This document shows positions 31,659-39,581 of a stretch of 64,000 bases of DNA, in pieces (the stretch's first letter is position 1; every line of letters starts with the position of its first letter). This stretch comes from CAVPUA01 sp963828015 (GTDB lineage: Bacteria; Actinomycetota; Actinomycetes; Mycobacteriales; Jatrophihabitantaceae): the NCBI GenBank assembly GCA_963828015.1, contig CAWHCD010000004.1:62001-126000 (forward strand), written 5' to 3'. Both the position numbers and the translations under genes were made by a program. A model generated the notes under the pieces. It had not been told where the DNA came from, ran no database searches, and worked only from the letters and a program-made list of their open reading frames with translations.

Positions 31659-32351
31659 GTGAAGATCTTCGCTGACGGAGCCGACCTCGAGACGATCATC
31701 GCTCTTGCTGCGGATCCGAAGATCGCCGGCTTCACTACCAACCCGACGTTGATGCGCAAGTCCGGGGTCAGTGACTACGAAGCGTTTGCCCGCAAGGTTC
31801 TCGAGACGATTACGGTCCACCCGATCTCCTTCGAAGTCTTCGCCGACGACAACGCCGAAATGATCCGGCAGGCCCGACTCATCGCATCGTGGGGACCCAA
31901 CGTCTACGTCAAGATTCCCGTGACGAACACCCGGCGCGTCTCCACTGCGCCCGTGCTGCGCGAACTCTCCGCGGATGGTATTCACCTCAATGTGACGGCG
32001 CTGATGACAGTGGCTCAGGTCGAGGCGGTCACGTCCGCGGTCGCCGGCGGGCCGGCCCACGTGGTCTCAGTCTTCGCCGGGCGCATCGCTGACACCGGAC
32101 GCGACCCGATTCCGCTGATGCAACAGTCACTCCAGGCCATGGCCGGTCAGCCGCAGCTGGAGTTGTTGTGGGCCAGCCCGCGAGAGGTTCTCAACATCGC
32201 CCAGGCCGAGGCGATCGGCGTCCACATCATCACGGTGACGCATGACCTGTTGGCCAAGCTGCCCGGCTTCGGCAAGGATCTCGACCAGTTCTCTCTCGAG
32301 ACGGTGCAGATGTTCCACGACGACGCCAGCGCTGCCGGATATTCCTTGTGA
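31659..32351 (+). CDS. Transaldolase family protein (TalC/FSA-like)
   Basis: 230 residues, the short single-domain class. MKIFADGADL and GFTTNPTLMRKSG open the barrel; VYVKIPVT contains the Schiff-base Lys (about residue 87); HLNVTALMTVAQV and VSVFAGRIADTGRDP follow. GTG start with AAGGAG eight bases upstream. Placed between gmhB and hddA, it may supply sedoheptulose 7-phosphate, the GmhA substrate, for heptose synthesis; an aldolase acting on another sugar phosphate is the alternative. A transaldolase inside a heptose operon is unusual. Confidence 0.85.
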   Translation: MKIFADGADLETIIALAADPKIAGFTTNPTLMRKSGVSDYEAFARKVLETITVHPISFEVFADDNAEMIRQARLIASWGPNVYVKIPVTNTRRVSTAPVLRELSADGIHLNVTALMTVAQVEAVTSAVAGGPAHVVSVFAGRIADTGRDPIPLMQQSLQAMAGQPQLELLWASPREVLNIAQAEAIGVHIITVTHDLLAKLPGFGKDLDQFSLETVQMFHDDASAAGYSL

Positions 32352-33184
32352 GTGCTCCGGATTCGCCGGTTCCCGCCGCCGCGTTGCGCGGGGTTCGGAT
32401 AAACGCCGACGGCAGCGACCAGGACAACTGGGATGAACACTGGGACAAGTACGGCGAGGCCGCCGAGGGCAACCCGGCCAATGACTACCGCCACGCCATG
32501 ATCCTGAAGCTGTTGGGACCGCTGAGGGCCGGCAGCACAGTGCTCGACATCGGCAGCGGCCAGGGACAGTTTGCGATCGGTTTGCAGGCCCAGAACCCCC
32601 GGGTGAACGTGTGGGGGGTCGAGTACAGCTCCGAGGGCGTGCGGCGAAGCCGCCTGGCGGCCGAGCGGGCCGATGTCGGTGCTCGGTTCATCGAACGCGA
32701 CCTGCTGCAGCCGGTTGTCCGGGAAGACGGCCAGCCGGCCGCAACCCATGCGGTGTGCTCAGAGGTGCTCGAACACGTCAACGACCCGGCCACGCTGATG
32801 CGCAATGCCATCAGCCTGCTCGCCCCGGGCGCCAAAGTGGTGATCACGGTTCCTGGCGGGCCGCGCTCGGCCTTCGACAAGCACATCGGGCACTTTCGCC
32901 ATTTCAGCGCCGCCCAGCTGACCGAGGTGCTGACCGATGCCGGACTCGACGTCGATCGCGTACTCCGATCGGGTTTCCCGTTCTTCAACCTCTACAAGCT
33001 TGCCGTAGTCGCCCGGGGTCAGAAGCTGGTCGATCAGATGGAGTCGCGCGCAGCCGACACGCAACCGTCGAAGGTGGAAGCCGCCGTGACCTCTTTCTTC
33101 CGAACTACCTTCAAGACCAACCGGGACGATTCTCGCTTCGGCTGGCAACTGGCCGCGGTGGCCCATGTCCCGGCGGTCAGCTGA
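32348..33184 (+). CDS. SAM-dependent methyltransferase
   Basis: 278 residues. SAM motif VLDIGSGQGQFAIGL, VWGVEYSSEGV, then CSEVLEHVNDPATLMRNA and LLAPGAKVVITVPGGP. Overlaps the transaldolase stop (GTGA) and the hddA start (TGATG). Methyltransf_11/23 type as used on glycan intermediates; a second methyltransferase of this operon (the other at 28849), which suggests a methylated sugar product. Substrate unknown. Confidence 0.82.
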   Translation: MSAPDSPVPAAALRGVRINADGSDQDNWDEHWDKYGEAAEGNPANDYRHAMILKLLGPLRAGSTVLDIGSGQGQFAIGLQAQNPRVNVWGVEYSSEGVRRSRLAAERADVGARFIERDLLQPVVREDGQPAATHAVCSEVLEHVNDPATLMRNAISLLAPGAKVVITVPGGPRSAFDKHIGHFRHFSAAQLTEVLTDAGLDVDRVLRSGFPFFNLYKLAVVARGQKLVDQMESRAADTQPSKVEAAVTSFFRTTFKTNRDDSRFGWQLAAVAHVPAVS

Positions 33185-34164
33185 TGCTGATCACGCGGAC
33201 CCCCCTGCGCATCACGCTCGGCGGCGGTGGTACTGACCTGCCGTCCTACTACGAGCGCTACGGCGGAATGGTGCTGTCGGCCGCCATCTCCAAGCACATC
33301 TACATCTCGGTCAACCAGACCTTCACCGATGACTACTTCCTCAAGTATTCGGCTTATGAACGAGTGGACCGAGCCGATGAGATCGAGCACCCGATCGTGC
33401 GGGAGATCCTGCGAGCCCACGACATCGGACCCAGTGTCGAGATCGTCAGCACCGCCGACATCCCATCCGGAACCGGGTTGGGGTCGTCGGGCTCGTTCAC
33501 GGTCGGAATGCTGAAGGCCGTCCACGCCGTCCAGCGTGATCACGTCAGTGCGGCCGACCTCGGCCGCGAAGCGTGCGAGATCGAGATCGACCGCCTCGGT
33601 CGTTCGGTTGGCAAGCAGGACCAGTACATCGCCGCATTCGGTGGCATAACCCGATTCGACTTCCAGCCCGACGGCAGCGTCGACGTGACGCCGGCCAAGA
33701 TTGCGGCCGACTCGGTGCACGACCTCGAACAGCACTTGCTGATGTTCTTCACCGGCTACTCCCGCGACGCCGATCAGGTCCTGGGCGAGCAGAAGGCGAA
33801 GTCCGAGAGCGGCGACAGTTCGATGATCGACAACCTGCACTATGTGAAGGACCTCGGCCTGCGCAGCCTGGCCGCGCTGGAGTCCGGTGACAACGAGCTG
33901 TTCGCCGAGTTGATGCATGAGCACTGGCAGCACAAGAAGAAGCGTTCGGCCTCGATGTCCAACCCGCGCATTGACCACTTGTATGACGTCGGTCGCGACA
34001 ATGGTGCGCGGGGCGGAAAACTGGTCGGCGCGGGCGCGGGCGGGTTTTTGATGTTTTACGCCGACGACCCGCGAGCCTTGCGCACGGCCATGCGCGACGA
34101 AGGTCTTACCGAGCTGCGCTTCGCCTTTGACCAGGCCGGCAGCACGGTGCTCGTGCGCGAGTAG
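33184..34164 (+). CDS. hddA: D-glycero-D-manno-heptose 7-phosphate kinase (GHMP family)
   Basis: Phosphorylates heptose 7-phosphate at C1 to the alpha-1,7-bisphosphate, the GDP-heptose branch. 326 residues: N-terminal TPLRITLGGGGTDLPSYY, typical of HddA, ATP loop PSGTGLGSSGS (94-104), GKQDQYIAAFGG and the C-terminal GKLVGAGAGGFLMF. ATG overlaps the methyltransferase stop. GDP-fucose-type kinases share motifs, but operon context favours HddA. Confidence 0.9.
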   Translation: MLITRTPLRITLGGGGTDLPSYYERYGGMVLSAAISKHIYISVNQTFTDDYFLKYSAYERVDRADEIEHPIVREILRAHDIGPSVEIVSTADIPSGTGLGSSGSFTVGMLKAVHAVQRDHVSAADLGREACEIEIDRLGRSVGKQDQYIAAFGGITRFDFQPDGSVDVTPAKIAADSVHDLEQHLLMFFTGYSRDADQVLGEQKAKSESGDSSMIDNLHYVKDLGLRSLAALESGDNELFAELMHEHWQHKKKRSASMSNPRIDHLYDVGRDNGARGGKLVGAGAGGFLMFYADDPRALRTAMRDEGLTELRFAFDQAGSTVLVRE

Positions 34165-34173
34165 GAACGCGTC

Positions 34174-34905
34174 ATGCAGTGCGTAATCCTGGCCGGCGGC
34201 CTCGGCACCCGGATGTGGCCCGATGCCCGCACGATTCCCAAGACGTTGCTCGACGTCGCGGGCCAGCCGTTCGCCGGCTGGCAGTTGCGCTGGCTGGCCG
34301 ACGCCGAGGTGAACTCAGTCGTCTACTGCATCGGGTACCTCGGCGAACAGGTGCGCGAGTTCGCCGGCGACGGCTCGGCCTGGGGTCTGTCCATCGACTA
34401 TGTCGATGAGGGTGAGCAGCTGCGAGGTACGGCCGGTGCCTTGCGGCTCGCAGCCGAGCAGGGCGTGCTCGCTGATCAATTTCTTGTGCTGTACGGGGAT
34501 TCCTGGCTGCAGGTCGATCCAGCCGATGTCTACGCCACCAGCCGCCGATCCGGCCGACCGGCATTGATGACGGTGTTCGAGAATCGCGGCCAATGGGATG
34601 GCAGCAACGTGATCTACCGCGACGGCGTGGTCGAGCGTTACGAGAAGGGCCTGACCCCGCCGCCGCCGCAGATGCGGTGGATCGACTACGGCCTGTCGGT
34701 CTTTGCCCGCAGCGTGATCGAGGAAAGGGTGCCGGTCGGGGTGCCGAGTGACCTGGCACCCCTGTGTAGCGAGATGGCGGCCGCCGGTGAGCTCAGCGGC
34801 TACCTGGTCGCCGAGCGCTTCTACGAGATCGGATCCCCCGCCGGACGGGCCGAAGCGGAGGCGCTGCTGCGCCAACGCGGATCCACGCCCCCACCGCGGC
34901 CTTAG
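34174..34905 (+). CDS. hddC: Sugar-phosphate nucleotidyltransferase, HddC-like
   Basis: 243 residues of the GT-A nucleotidyltransferase fold: VILAGGLGTRMWPDARTIPK (activating signature), LLDVAGQPFAGWQL, YGDSWLQVD (metal Asp) and WIDYGLSVF. Expected to transfer GMP to heptose 1-phosphate, completing GDP-D-glycero-alpha-D-manno-heptose. Mannose-1-phosphate guanylyltransferase-like enzymes look similar, so the substrate rests on the gmhA-gmhB-hddA context. Confidence 0.82.
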   Translation: MQCVILAGGLGTRMWPDARTIPKTLLDVAGQPFAGWQLRWLADAEVNSVVYCIGYLGEQVREFAGDGSAWGLSIDYVDEGEQLRGTAGALRLAAEQGVLADQFLVLYGDSWLQVDPADVYATSRRSGRPALMTVFENRGQWDGSNVIYRDGVVERYEKGLTPPPPQMRWIDYGLSVFARSVIEERVPVGVPSDLAPLCSEMAAAGELSGYLVAERFYEIGSPAGRAEAEALLRQRGSTPPPRP

Positions 34906-34908
34906 GCT
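34903..34908 (+). promoter_or_regulatory. Possible leaderless -10 box of the flippase gene
   Basis: TAGGCT overlaps the hddC stop and is followed by six bases and the third of three GTG codons (34915). Confidence 0.4.
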
Positions 34909-34914
34909 GTGGTG

Positions 34915-36222
34915 GTGAACTCCCGGGAACCTCCCGGTCCGACGGCGCGGGCGACCGTCCCCCTACTGGCCGGACTCATCGTTCAGGCCACGACGACCTA
35001 CATCGTCCTGGTAATTGCTGGGCGCGCGCTCGGTGCAGGTTCGTTCGGCTCGCTCTCTGCGTTATATGTGCTGATCTCGGCAATCGCGACCGGGCTGTTC
35101 CTGCCGATCGAACAGGAGCTGGCTCGCCGGCGCGGTGATGAGCGTGGTCGGGGAGTGTGGGACGGAACGTTGCTCTGGCGCTCGGGGCGTCTCGGTCTTT
35201 ACTGGGCCTTCGGGGCCATCGCCGTCCTGCTCCTTGCGCTCCCGGTCACGCTCAAGGTCTTGGGCCGCGAGCCACAGCTGGTGGCCGCCTTGTGTATCGC
35301 GATCGTGGGCTACGCGCTGTGCTTCACCACTCGAGGTGAGTTTGCCGGCCAGCGCCAGCTCGGCCGCTATGGTGTGCAGCTCGGGGTCGAGGGAGCCTTT
35401 CGACTTATCGGCGCGGTGGTCCTATTGGTCGAGGGAACACACAACGTGGCCTGGTACGGCTGGTTGTTCGGCATCACCCCCTGGTTCGCGCTAGCTGTAT
35501 CCGTCATCGGTTGGCGCTTCACGCCGAGCGATCGCCCGGCCAGCCACGGGGCTCGACTCGGGCAGGCAGTAGCTCTGCTGGTGGTCAGTTGCCTGGCCTC
35601 ACAGCTGCTGATCAATGCTGGGCCGCTGGTCGTCGCGCTGCTGGCGCGGTCATCGGACTCGGCCAGCGTCGGCGCCTTTCTGGCCGCGCTCGTGATCGTC
35701 CGGGTTCCCGTCTTCCTGTTCACCGCCGTCCAACCAAGCTTCCTGCCCGCGATGGCTGAACATTCCGCAGCCGATCGGCGCGAAGACTTCCTACGATTGA
35801 TCGGTCGAGTGCTAGCGGCGGCCGCGGTTCTGGTCGCCGTCAGTTCGATGTTGGCCCTCGCGATCGGGCCCTGGGTCCTGCGGCTGTTCTTTGGCTTCCA
35901 CCAAGACCTCAGCCGCACAACCTTCGCGGTTATGACGCTCTCGGTCGGACTCTTTCTCATCGCCGTGATCCTGGCCCAGGCGCTGCTCGGGCGGGGTAGG
36001 CATCTGGTCGTCACGTTGAGCTGGTTGCTCGGACTGGCCGGGTTGGCCATCGGAACCGTCGCCGGGCACGGCGCGATCGGCCGGGCCGAGACCGGCTTTC
36101 TCTGCGGCGCTCTGGTCGCGACCTTGGCCCTCGCATTGCTACTGGCGCGTGATCTACGTCACTGGAGCCCAGTGGCCTCGATCACCACCACGGCTGCGGC
36201 GGCCCGTAGCCAGTCGAACTAG
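34915..36222 (+). CDS. Oligosaccharide flippase-like membrane protein (MATE/MOP superfamily)
   Basis: About 435 residues with 12 or so hydrophobic helices from the N-terminus (PLLAGLIVQATTTYIVLVIA) to the C-terminus, arranged as in Wzx-type polysaccharide exporters. It would move lipid-linked glycan built by this operon across the membrane. Three consecutive GTG codons (34909, 34912, 34915) are possible starts; I use the third because of the -10 spacing. The 3' end overlaps the convergent GH25 gene by 41 bases. Confidence 0.8.
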   Translation: MNSREPPGPTARATVPLLAGLIVQATTTYIVLVIAGRALGAGSFGSLSALYVLISAIATGLFLPIEQELARRRGDERGRGVWDGTLLWRSGRLGLYWAFGAIAVLLLALPVTLKVLGREPQLVAALCIAIVGYALCFTTRGEFAGQRQLGRYGVQLGVEGAFRLIGAVVLLVEGTHNVAWYGWLFGITPWFALAVSVIGWRFTPSDRPASHGARLGQAVALLVVSCLASQLLINAGPLVVALLARSSDSASVGAFLAALVIVRVPVFLFTAVQPSFLPAMAEHSAADRREDFLRLIGRVLAAAAVLVAVSSMLALAIGPWVLRLFFGFHQDLSRTTFAVMTLSVGLFLIAVILAQALLGRGRHLVVTLSWLLGLAGLAIGTVAGHGAIGRAETGFLCGALVATLALALLLARDLRHWSPVASITTTAAAARSQSN

Positions 36223-37864
36223 CCGGCATTACCCAGACGCTGTCGGGATTCACTGCGACCAGGTCGGGAACCTTGTCACCGTTTACGTCGGCAACGGCCA
36301 TGCTCAGGGTGCCCCGGAAGAGTGTGGCGGAGGCGGGCGCGCCCACGGCGAAACTGGTTCCGGTTGAGCTCATTACCCACGTCGATACACCGTTGACCGC
36401 GATCAGATCAGCCTTCTTGTCACCGTTCAGATCTCCGGCGAGGGTGGCGTACGAACCGTAGAACGGTGAGGTCGACCACGGCACGGGCGCGAGGAAGCTA
36501 CCGACGCCGGTGCTGCTGACGGTCGCCGCCGAAACCCAGGTCGTGCTGTCGTTCACCGCGATCAGGTCAGCCCTGCCGTCACCGCTCACGTCGGCCGCCA
36601 GAGTGGCCCGGCTGCCGTAGAACGGGACCGGAGACCACACGGTGGGCGGTGCGAAGCCGGTCTTCGTCGAGAGCGCTACCCAGGCGCTCTCGGCATTCAC
36701 CGCGATCAGGTCAGCCTGGCCGTCGCCATTCACATCGGCCATCAGGGTGGCCTTGGCGCCGTAGAACGGACCAATCCACCATGGCTGCGGAGCACCAAAG
36801 GACTTCCCGTCGGACAGCTCGACGTAGACGTTGTCCTTGTTCACCGCCACCAGGTCGGCCTTGCCGTCGCCGTTGACGTCGGCCAGCAGCGTCGTCACCG
36901 ATCCGAAGAACAGGGATGTCGACCACCGCACCGGAATCCCGAAGGAGCTGCCGTTCGACAGGGCGACGAAGGTGCTGTCGCCGGTGTTCGTAACGAGGTC
37001 GGCTTTACCGTCGCCATCGACGTCGCCGAGCAGAGTCTTGGTCTGCGTACCCGGGCGCGCCGCGGCGAAGGCCGCGAGCTGGCCCAACGTTCCGTTGAAG
37101 ACATCACCGTCCACGCTGCCGTTGATTCCCGGAACGACATCGTTGTCGGAGTACTGCCAGAACGTGAAGCTCGACCCCGCCCAGCTCACCGGGATTGACG
37201 GCGAGCTGGCGAACCACGAGGCAACGTCCAGCGGCAGGCTGCCCATCGTCTTGTCACCCTGCATACAGGCGCCCCAGAAGCCCGTGCTGGTGTAGATCAC
37301 CGGCAGCCGCCCGGCCCGGGCTTGGAACTCATTGGCGAAGGCGTGGAGCCAACTCGAAATCTGCGCCGGCGTCTGGTTGTAGCAAGTGGGCTGGTTGACT
37401 GCCCCGCCGGTCTCTACATCGATGAACGGCGGCAAGATATGGCCGCCGATGCCGCTGTTGTAGCTGGTGAAGTTCAACAGATAGTCGGCCTGGGCCGCCG
37501 GGTTCGGCTGGTCCAACCGGGCAAAGGCATAAGCCCCGGCATACATGCCGGCCCCCAGAGCCCCCTTCATGTCCCCCGCGTAGTACTTGTTCGTGTAGCC
37601 CGTGCCCTCGGTCGCTTTGATGTAGGCGAACTGCCGAGATTGCGCCACTTGGGCCCAGTTGATCCCGGCGGGCGTGGCGATGTCCTGATAATCGGCGATG
37701 TCGATCCCCGTGATCGGGAAGTTGGCCGGCGGAGTAGCCGCGGCGGCACGATCCGTTGAGCGGGTCAACACGACCAGCGCGGTCGAGATCATCAGCAGGA
37801 CGACGAGGGCAACTCGGACCGTACGACGCGGTCGGCGCAACGCTGCATTCGGGTGGAAATGCAA
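36182..37864 (-). CDS. GH25 lysozyme with FG-GAP/VCBS repeats
   Basis: Secreted muramidase-type wall hydrolase. From TTG at 37864 (AAAGGG seven bases upstream; GTG at 37924 is an alternative) 560 residues: signal/membrane segment, then a GH25 domain with GIDIADYQD, YIKATEGTGY, FIDVETGG (catalytic Asp/Glu) and TFWQYSDND, then six repeats of about 47 residues such as GDVNGDGKADLVAVN with calcium-binding DxDGDGxxD loops, probably a beta-propeller. The same repeats occur in the divergent gene at 38061. Lies at the end of the glycan operon, suggesting wall or glycan remodelling. Confidence 0.9.
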   Translation of the reverse strand: MHFHPNAALRRPRRTVRVALVVLLMISTALVVLTRSTDRAAAATPPANFPITGIDIADYQDIATPAGINWAQVAQSRQFAYIKATEGTGYTNKYYAGDMKGALGAGMYAGAYAFARLDQPNPAAQADYLLNFTSYNSGIGGHILPPFIDVETGGAVNQPTCYNQTPAQISSWLHAFANEFQARAGRLPVIYTSTGFWGACMQGDKTMGSLPLDVASWFASSPSIPVSWAGSSFTFWQYSDNDVVPGINGSVDGDVFNGTLGQLAAFAAARPGTQTKTLLGDVDGDGKADLVTNTGDSTFVALSNGSSFGIPVRWSTSLFFGSVTTLLADVNGDGKADLVAVNKDNVYVELSDGKSFGAPQPWWIGPFYGAKATLMADVNGDGQADLIAVNAESAWVALSTKTGFAPPTVWSPVPFYGSRATLAADVSGDGRADLIAVNDSTTWVSAATVSSTGVGSFLAPVPWSTSPFYGSYATLAGDLNGDKKADLIAVNGVSTWVMSSTGTSFAVGAPASATLFRGTLSMAVADVNGDKVPDLVAVNPDSVWVMPASSTGYGPPQPWW

Positions 37865-38060
37865 GTCGGACCCTTTCGGTTCGGCTTCGCCGGCGAGTCC
37901 GACGCTGCTGGACCAGGCACGCACGTTGGCTGCGCACTCCGTCTTGCGCCGGCAGAACCGGGCGCATTCCCCTGTTACCAGTGTGACAGATGATGTCTGG
38001 ATCCCCTAGTCTGACCACTCGCCCCGCCACACTAAAAGATCACACCTAAGCGAGGACTGA
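37865..38060. promoter_or_regulatory. Shared intergenic region of the divergent wall-hydrolase pair
   Basis: 196 bases containing ribosome binding sites for both genes (AAAGGG on minus, GCGAGG on plus) and presumably both promoters. I looked for a c-di-AMP (ydaO-type) riboswitch, which often precedes actinobacterial wall hydrolases, and did not recognise one. Confidence 0.5.
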
Positions 38061-39560
38061 ATGGGACCGCGTTCGCTCCTCGCCGCCGCGTTGGTCGTGC
38101 TGTGCGGAGTTGGGCTCACCGTGACCGGTGGCACAGTCGGTGCCGGTAGCGCGGGAGCAGTGAGCGTGAACGACCCCGGGCCGGCCGGGGCACCCGTGCT
38201 GCCTCAATCCACCGCTACTATCGCCGACTGCGCGGCCGGCGGTCCGACCGCCGCGGACACCAGCATTGCCAGCCAGCTCTCGCCCACGCTCAGCTCGCCG
38301 CGGCTCAACGGAATCAGCGCCGGTCAGGTCTCCTGTGCACGCATCATTGCCAATACCGCTCAATCACTGGGGCTCAATGAGCGCGCCGCCGTCATCGCGA
38401 TCACCACCGCCCTGACCGAGAGCTCGCTGCACGACTACTCGGTCAGCTCCTCAGGTAGCTACGGACTATTCCAGCAAACCCCGCCGGGATGGGGAACTAT
38501 CGCGCAGGTCACCGATCCGGTCTATGCCACCACCAAGTTCCTAACGGTCATGCAGTCAAAGTTCCCCAAGGGCGCATGGGGCACCGGTGACATCGGGGTG
38601 ATCTGTCAGGCCGTGCAGATCTCAGCGGTGCCCTCGGCGTATGACCCCGAGGTGCCCGCGGCGCAGCGCATCGCCGACGCGGTCTGGACCTCGCCTCCGG
38701 TCGCCACGGTCGCGACCGACGTCGACGGCAACCACGATGTCGACGTCGTCCGAGTCAACACGAGCAACACCTTCGTGCTGTCCTCCAATGGCTCGAGCTT
38801 CACGAACAGCCATCTGGCCTGGTCGATCACACCGTTCTATGGCACCCGAGCGACCCTCGCCGGCGACGTCGACGGCCTGGGCAAGAGCGATCTCATCGCC
38901 GTGAACGACAGCACGGTGTGGACGATGTCCGCGGCCGGCACGGCCTTCTCCGCACCGGCTCTGGCCTCCAACGAGCCCTTCTACGGATCGGCGACGACGC
39001 TGGCGGGTGACATCGACAAGGACGGCAAGGCCGACCTCGTCGCCATTAACGGGACCAGCGTGTGGATCAAGAAAGCCACCTCGAGCGGGTTCGGCCCGTC
39101 AACGCTGTGGGCCAGCACCGCGGCCGTCGGCAGCCGCACGACCGTGCTGGGCGATGTCACCGGGGACGGTCGCAGCGACATCATCGCCGTCAACGACGGC
39201 TCTATCCAGGTGATGGTCTCCTCCGGCTCGGGCTTCGCGGCACCGGTGACCTGGTCGAGCCAGCCGTTCTACGGCGACGTCGCGACCTTGGTGGGCGACA
39301 TCAACGGCGATGGGAAGGCCGATGTAATCGCGGTGAACACGGGCGGCGTGTGGGTGGAGCTCTCAACGGGAAGCTCCTTCTCCGCGCCCGCACCCTGGTT
39401 CACTTCGCCGTTCTACGGCACCCAGGCCACGCTCGTCGGCGACGTCAACGGAGATGGTCGGGCCGACCTCATTGCCATCAACAGCGACAGTGCCTGGGTG
39501 AATCTCTCCAACTCGAACAGCTTCCAAGGGGCCACTCCCTGGAACCCCAGCGGCTTCTGA
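38061..39560 (+). CDS. Transglycosylase-like protein with FG-GAP repeats
   Basis: 499 residues. Signal peptide (about 1-33), a helical lysozyme-like domain (about 85-205) with ITTALTESSLHDY and GSYGLFQQTPPGWG, resembling the Glu-Ser-Ser and GLFQ motifs of soluble lytic transglycosylases, then six repeats (ATLVGDVNGDGRADLIAIN type) closely matching the divergent GH25 protein. ATG start with GAGG about seven bases upstream. Catalytic class is inferred from short motifs only; a wall-binding role without catalysis is possible. Confidence 0.82.
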   Translation: MGPRSLLAAALVVLCGVGLTVTGGTVGAGSAGAVSVNDPGPAGAPVLPQSTATIADCAAGGPTAADTSIASQLSPTLSSPRLNGISAGQVSCARIIANTAQSLGLNERAAVIAITTALTESSLHDYSVSSSGSYGLFQQTPPGWGTIAQVTDPVYATTKFLTVMQSKFPKGAWGTGDIGVICQAVQISAVPSAYDPEVPAAQRIADAVWTSPPVATVATDVDGNHDVDVVRVNTSNTFVLSSNGSSFTNSHLAWSITPFYGTRATLAGDVDGLGKSDLIAVNDSTVWTMSAAGTAFSAPALASNEPFYGSATTLAGDIDKDGKADLVAINGTSVWIKKATSSGFGPSTLWASTAAVGSRTTVLGDVTGDGRSDIIAVNDGSIQVMVSSGSGFAAPVTWSSQPFYGDVATLVGDINGDGKADVIAVNTGGVWVELSTGSSFSAPAPWFTSPFYGTQATLVGDVNGDGRADLIAINSDSAWVNLSNSNSFQGATPWNPSGF

Positions 39561-39581
39561 ACGGCCACGACCCATCGGTTG

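Noticed and set aside
37865..38060. c-di-AMP riboswitch before the wall-hydrolase gene
   Set aside because: I searched by eye for the conserved ydaO-type core and did not find it.
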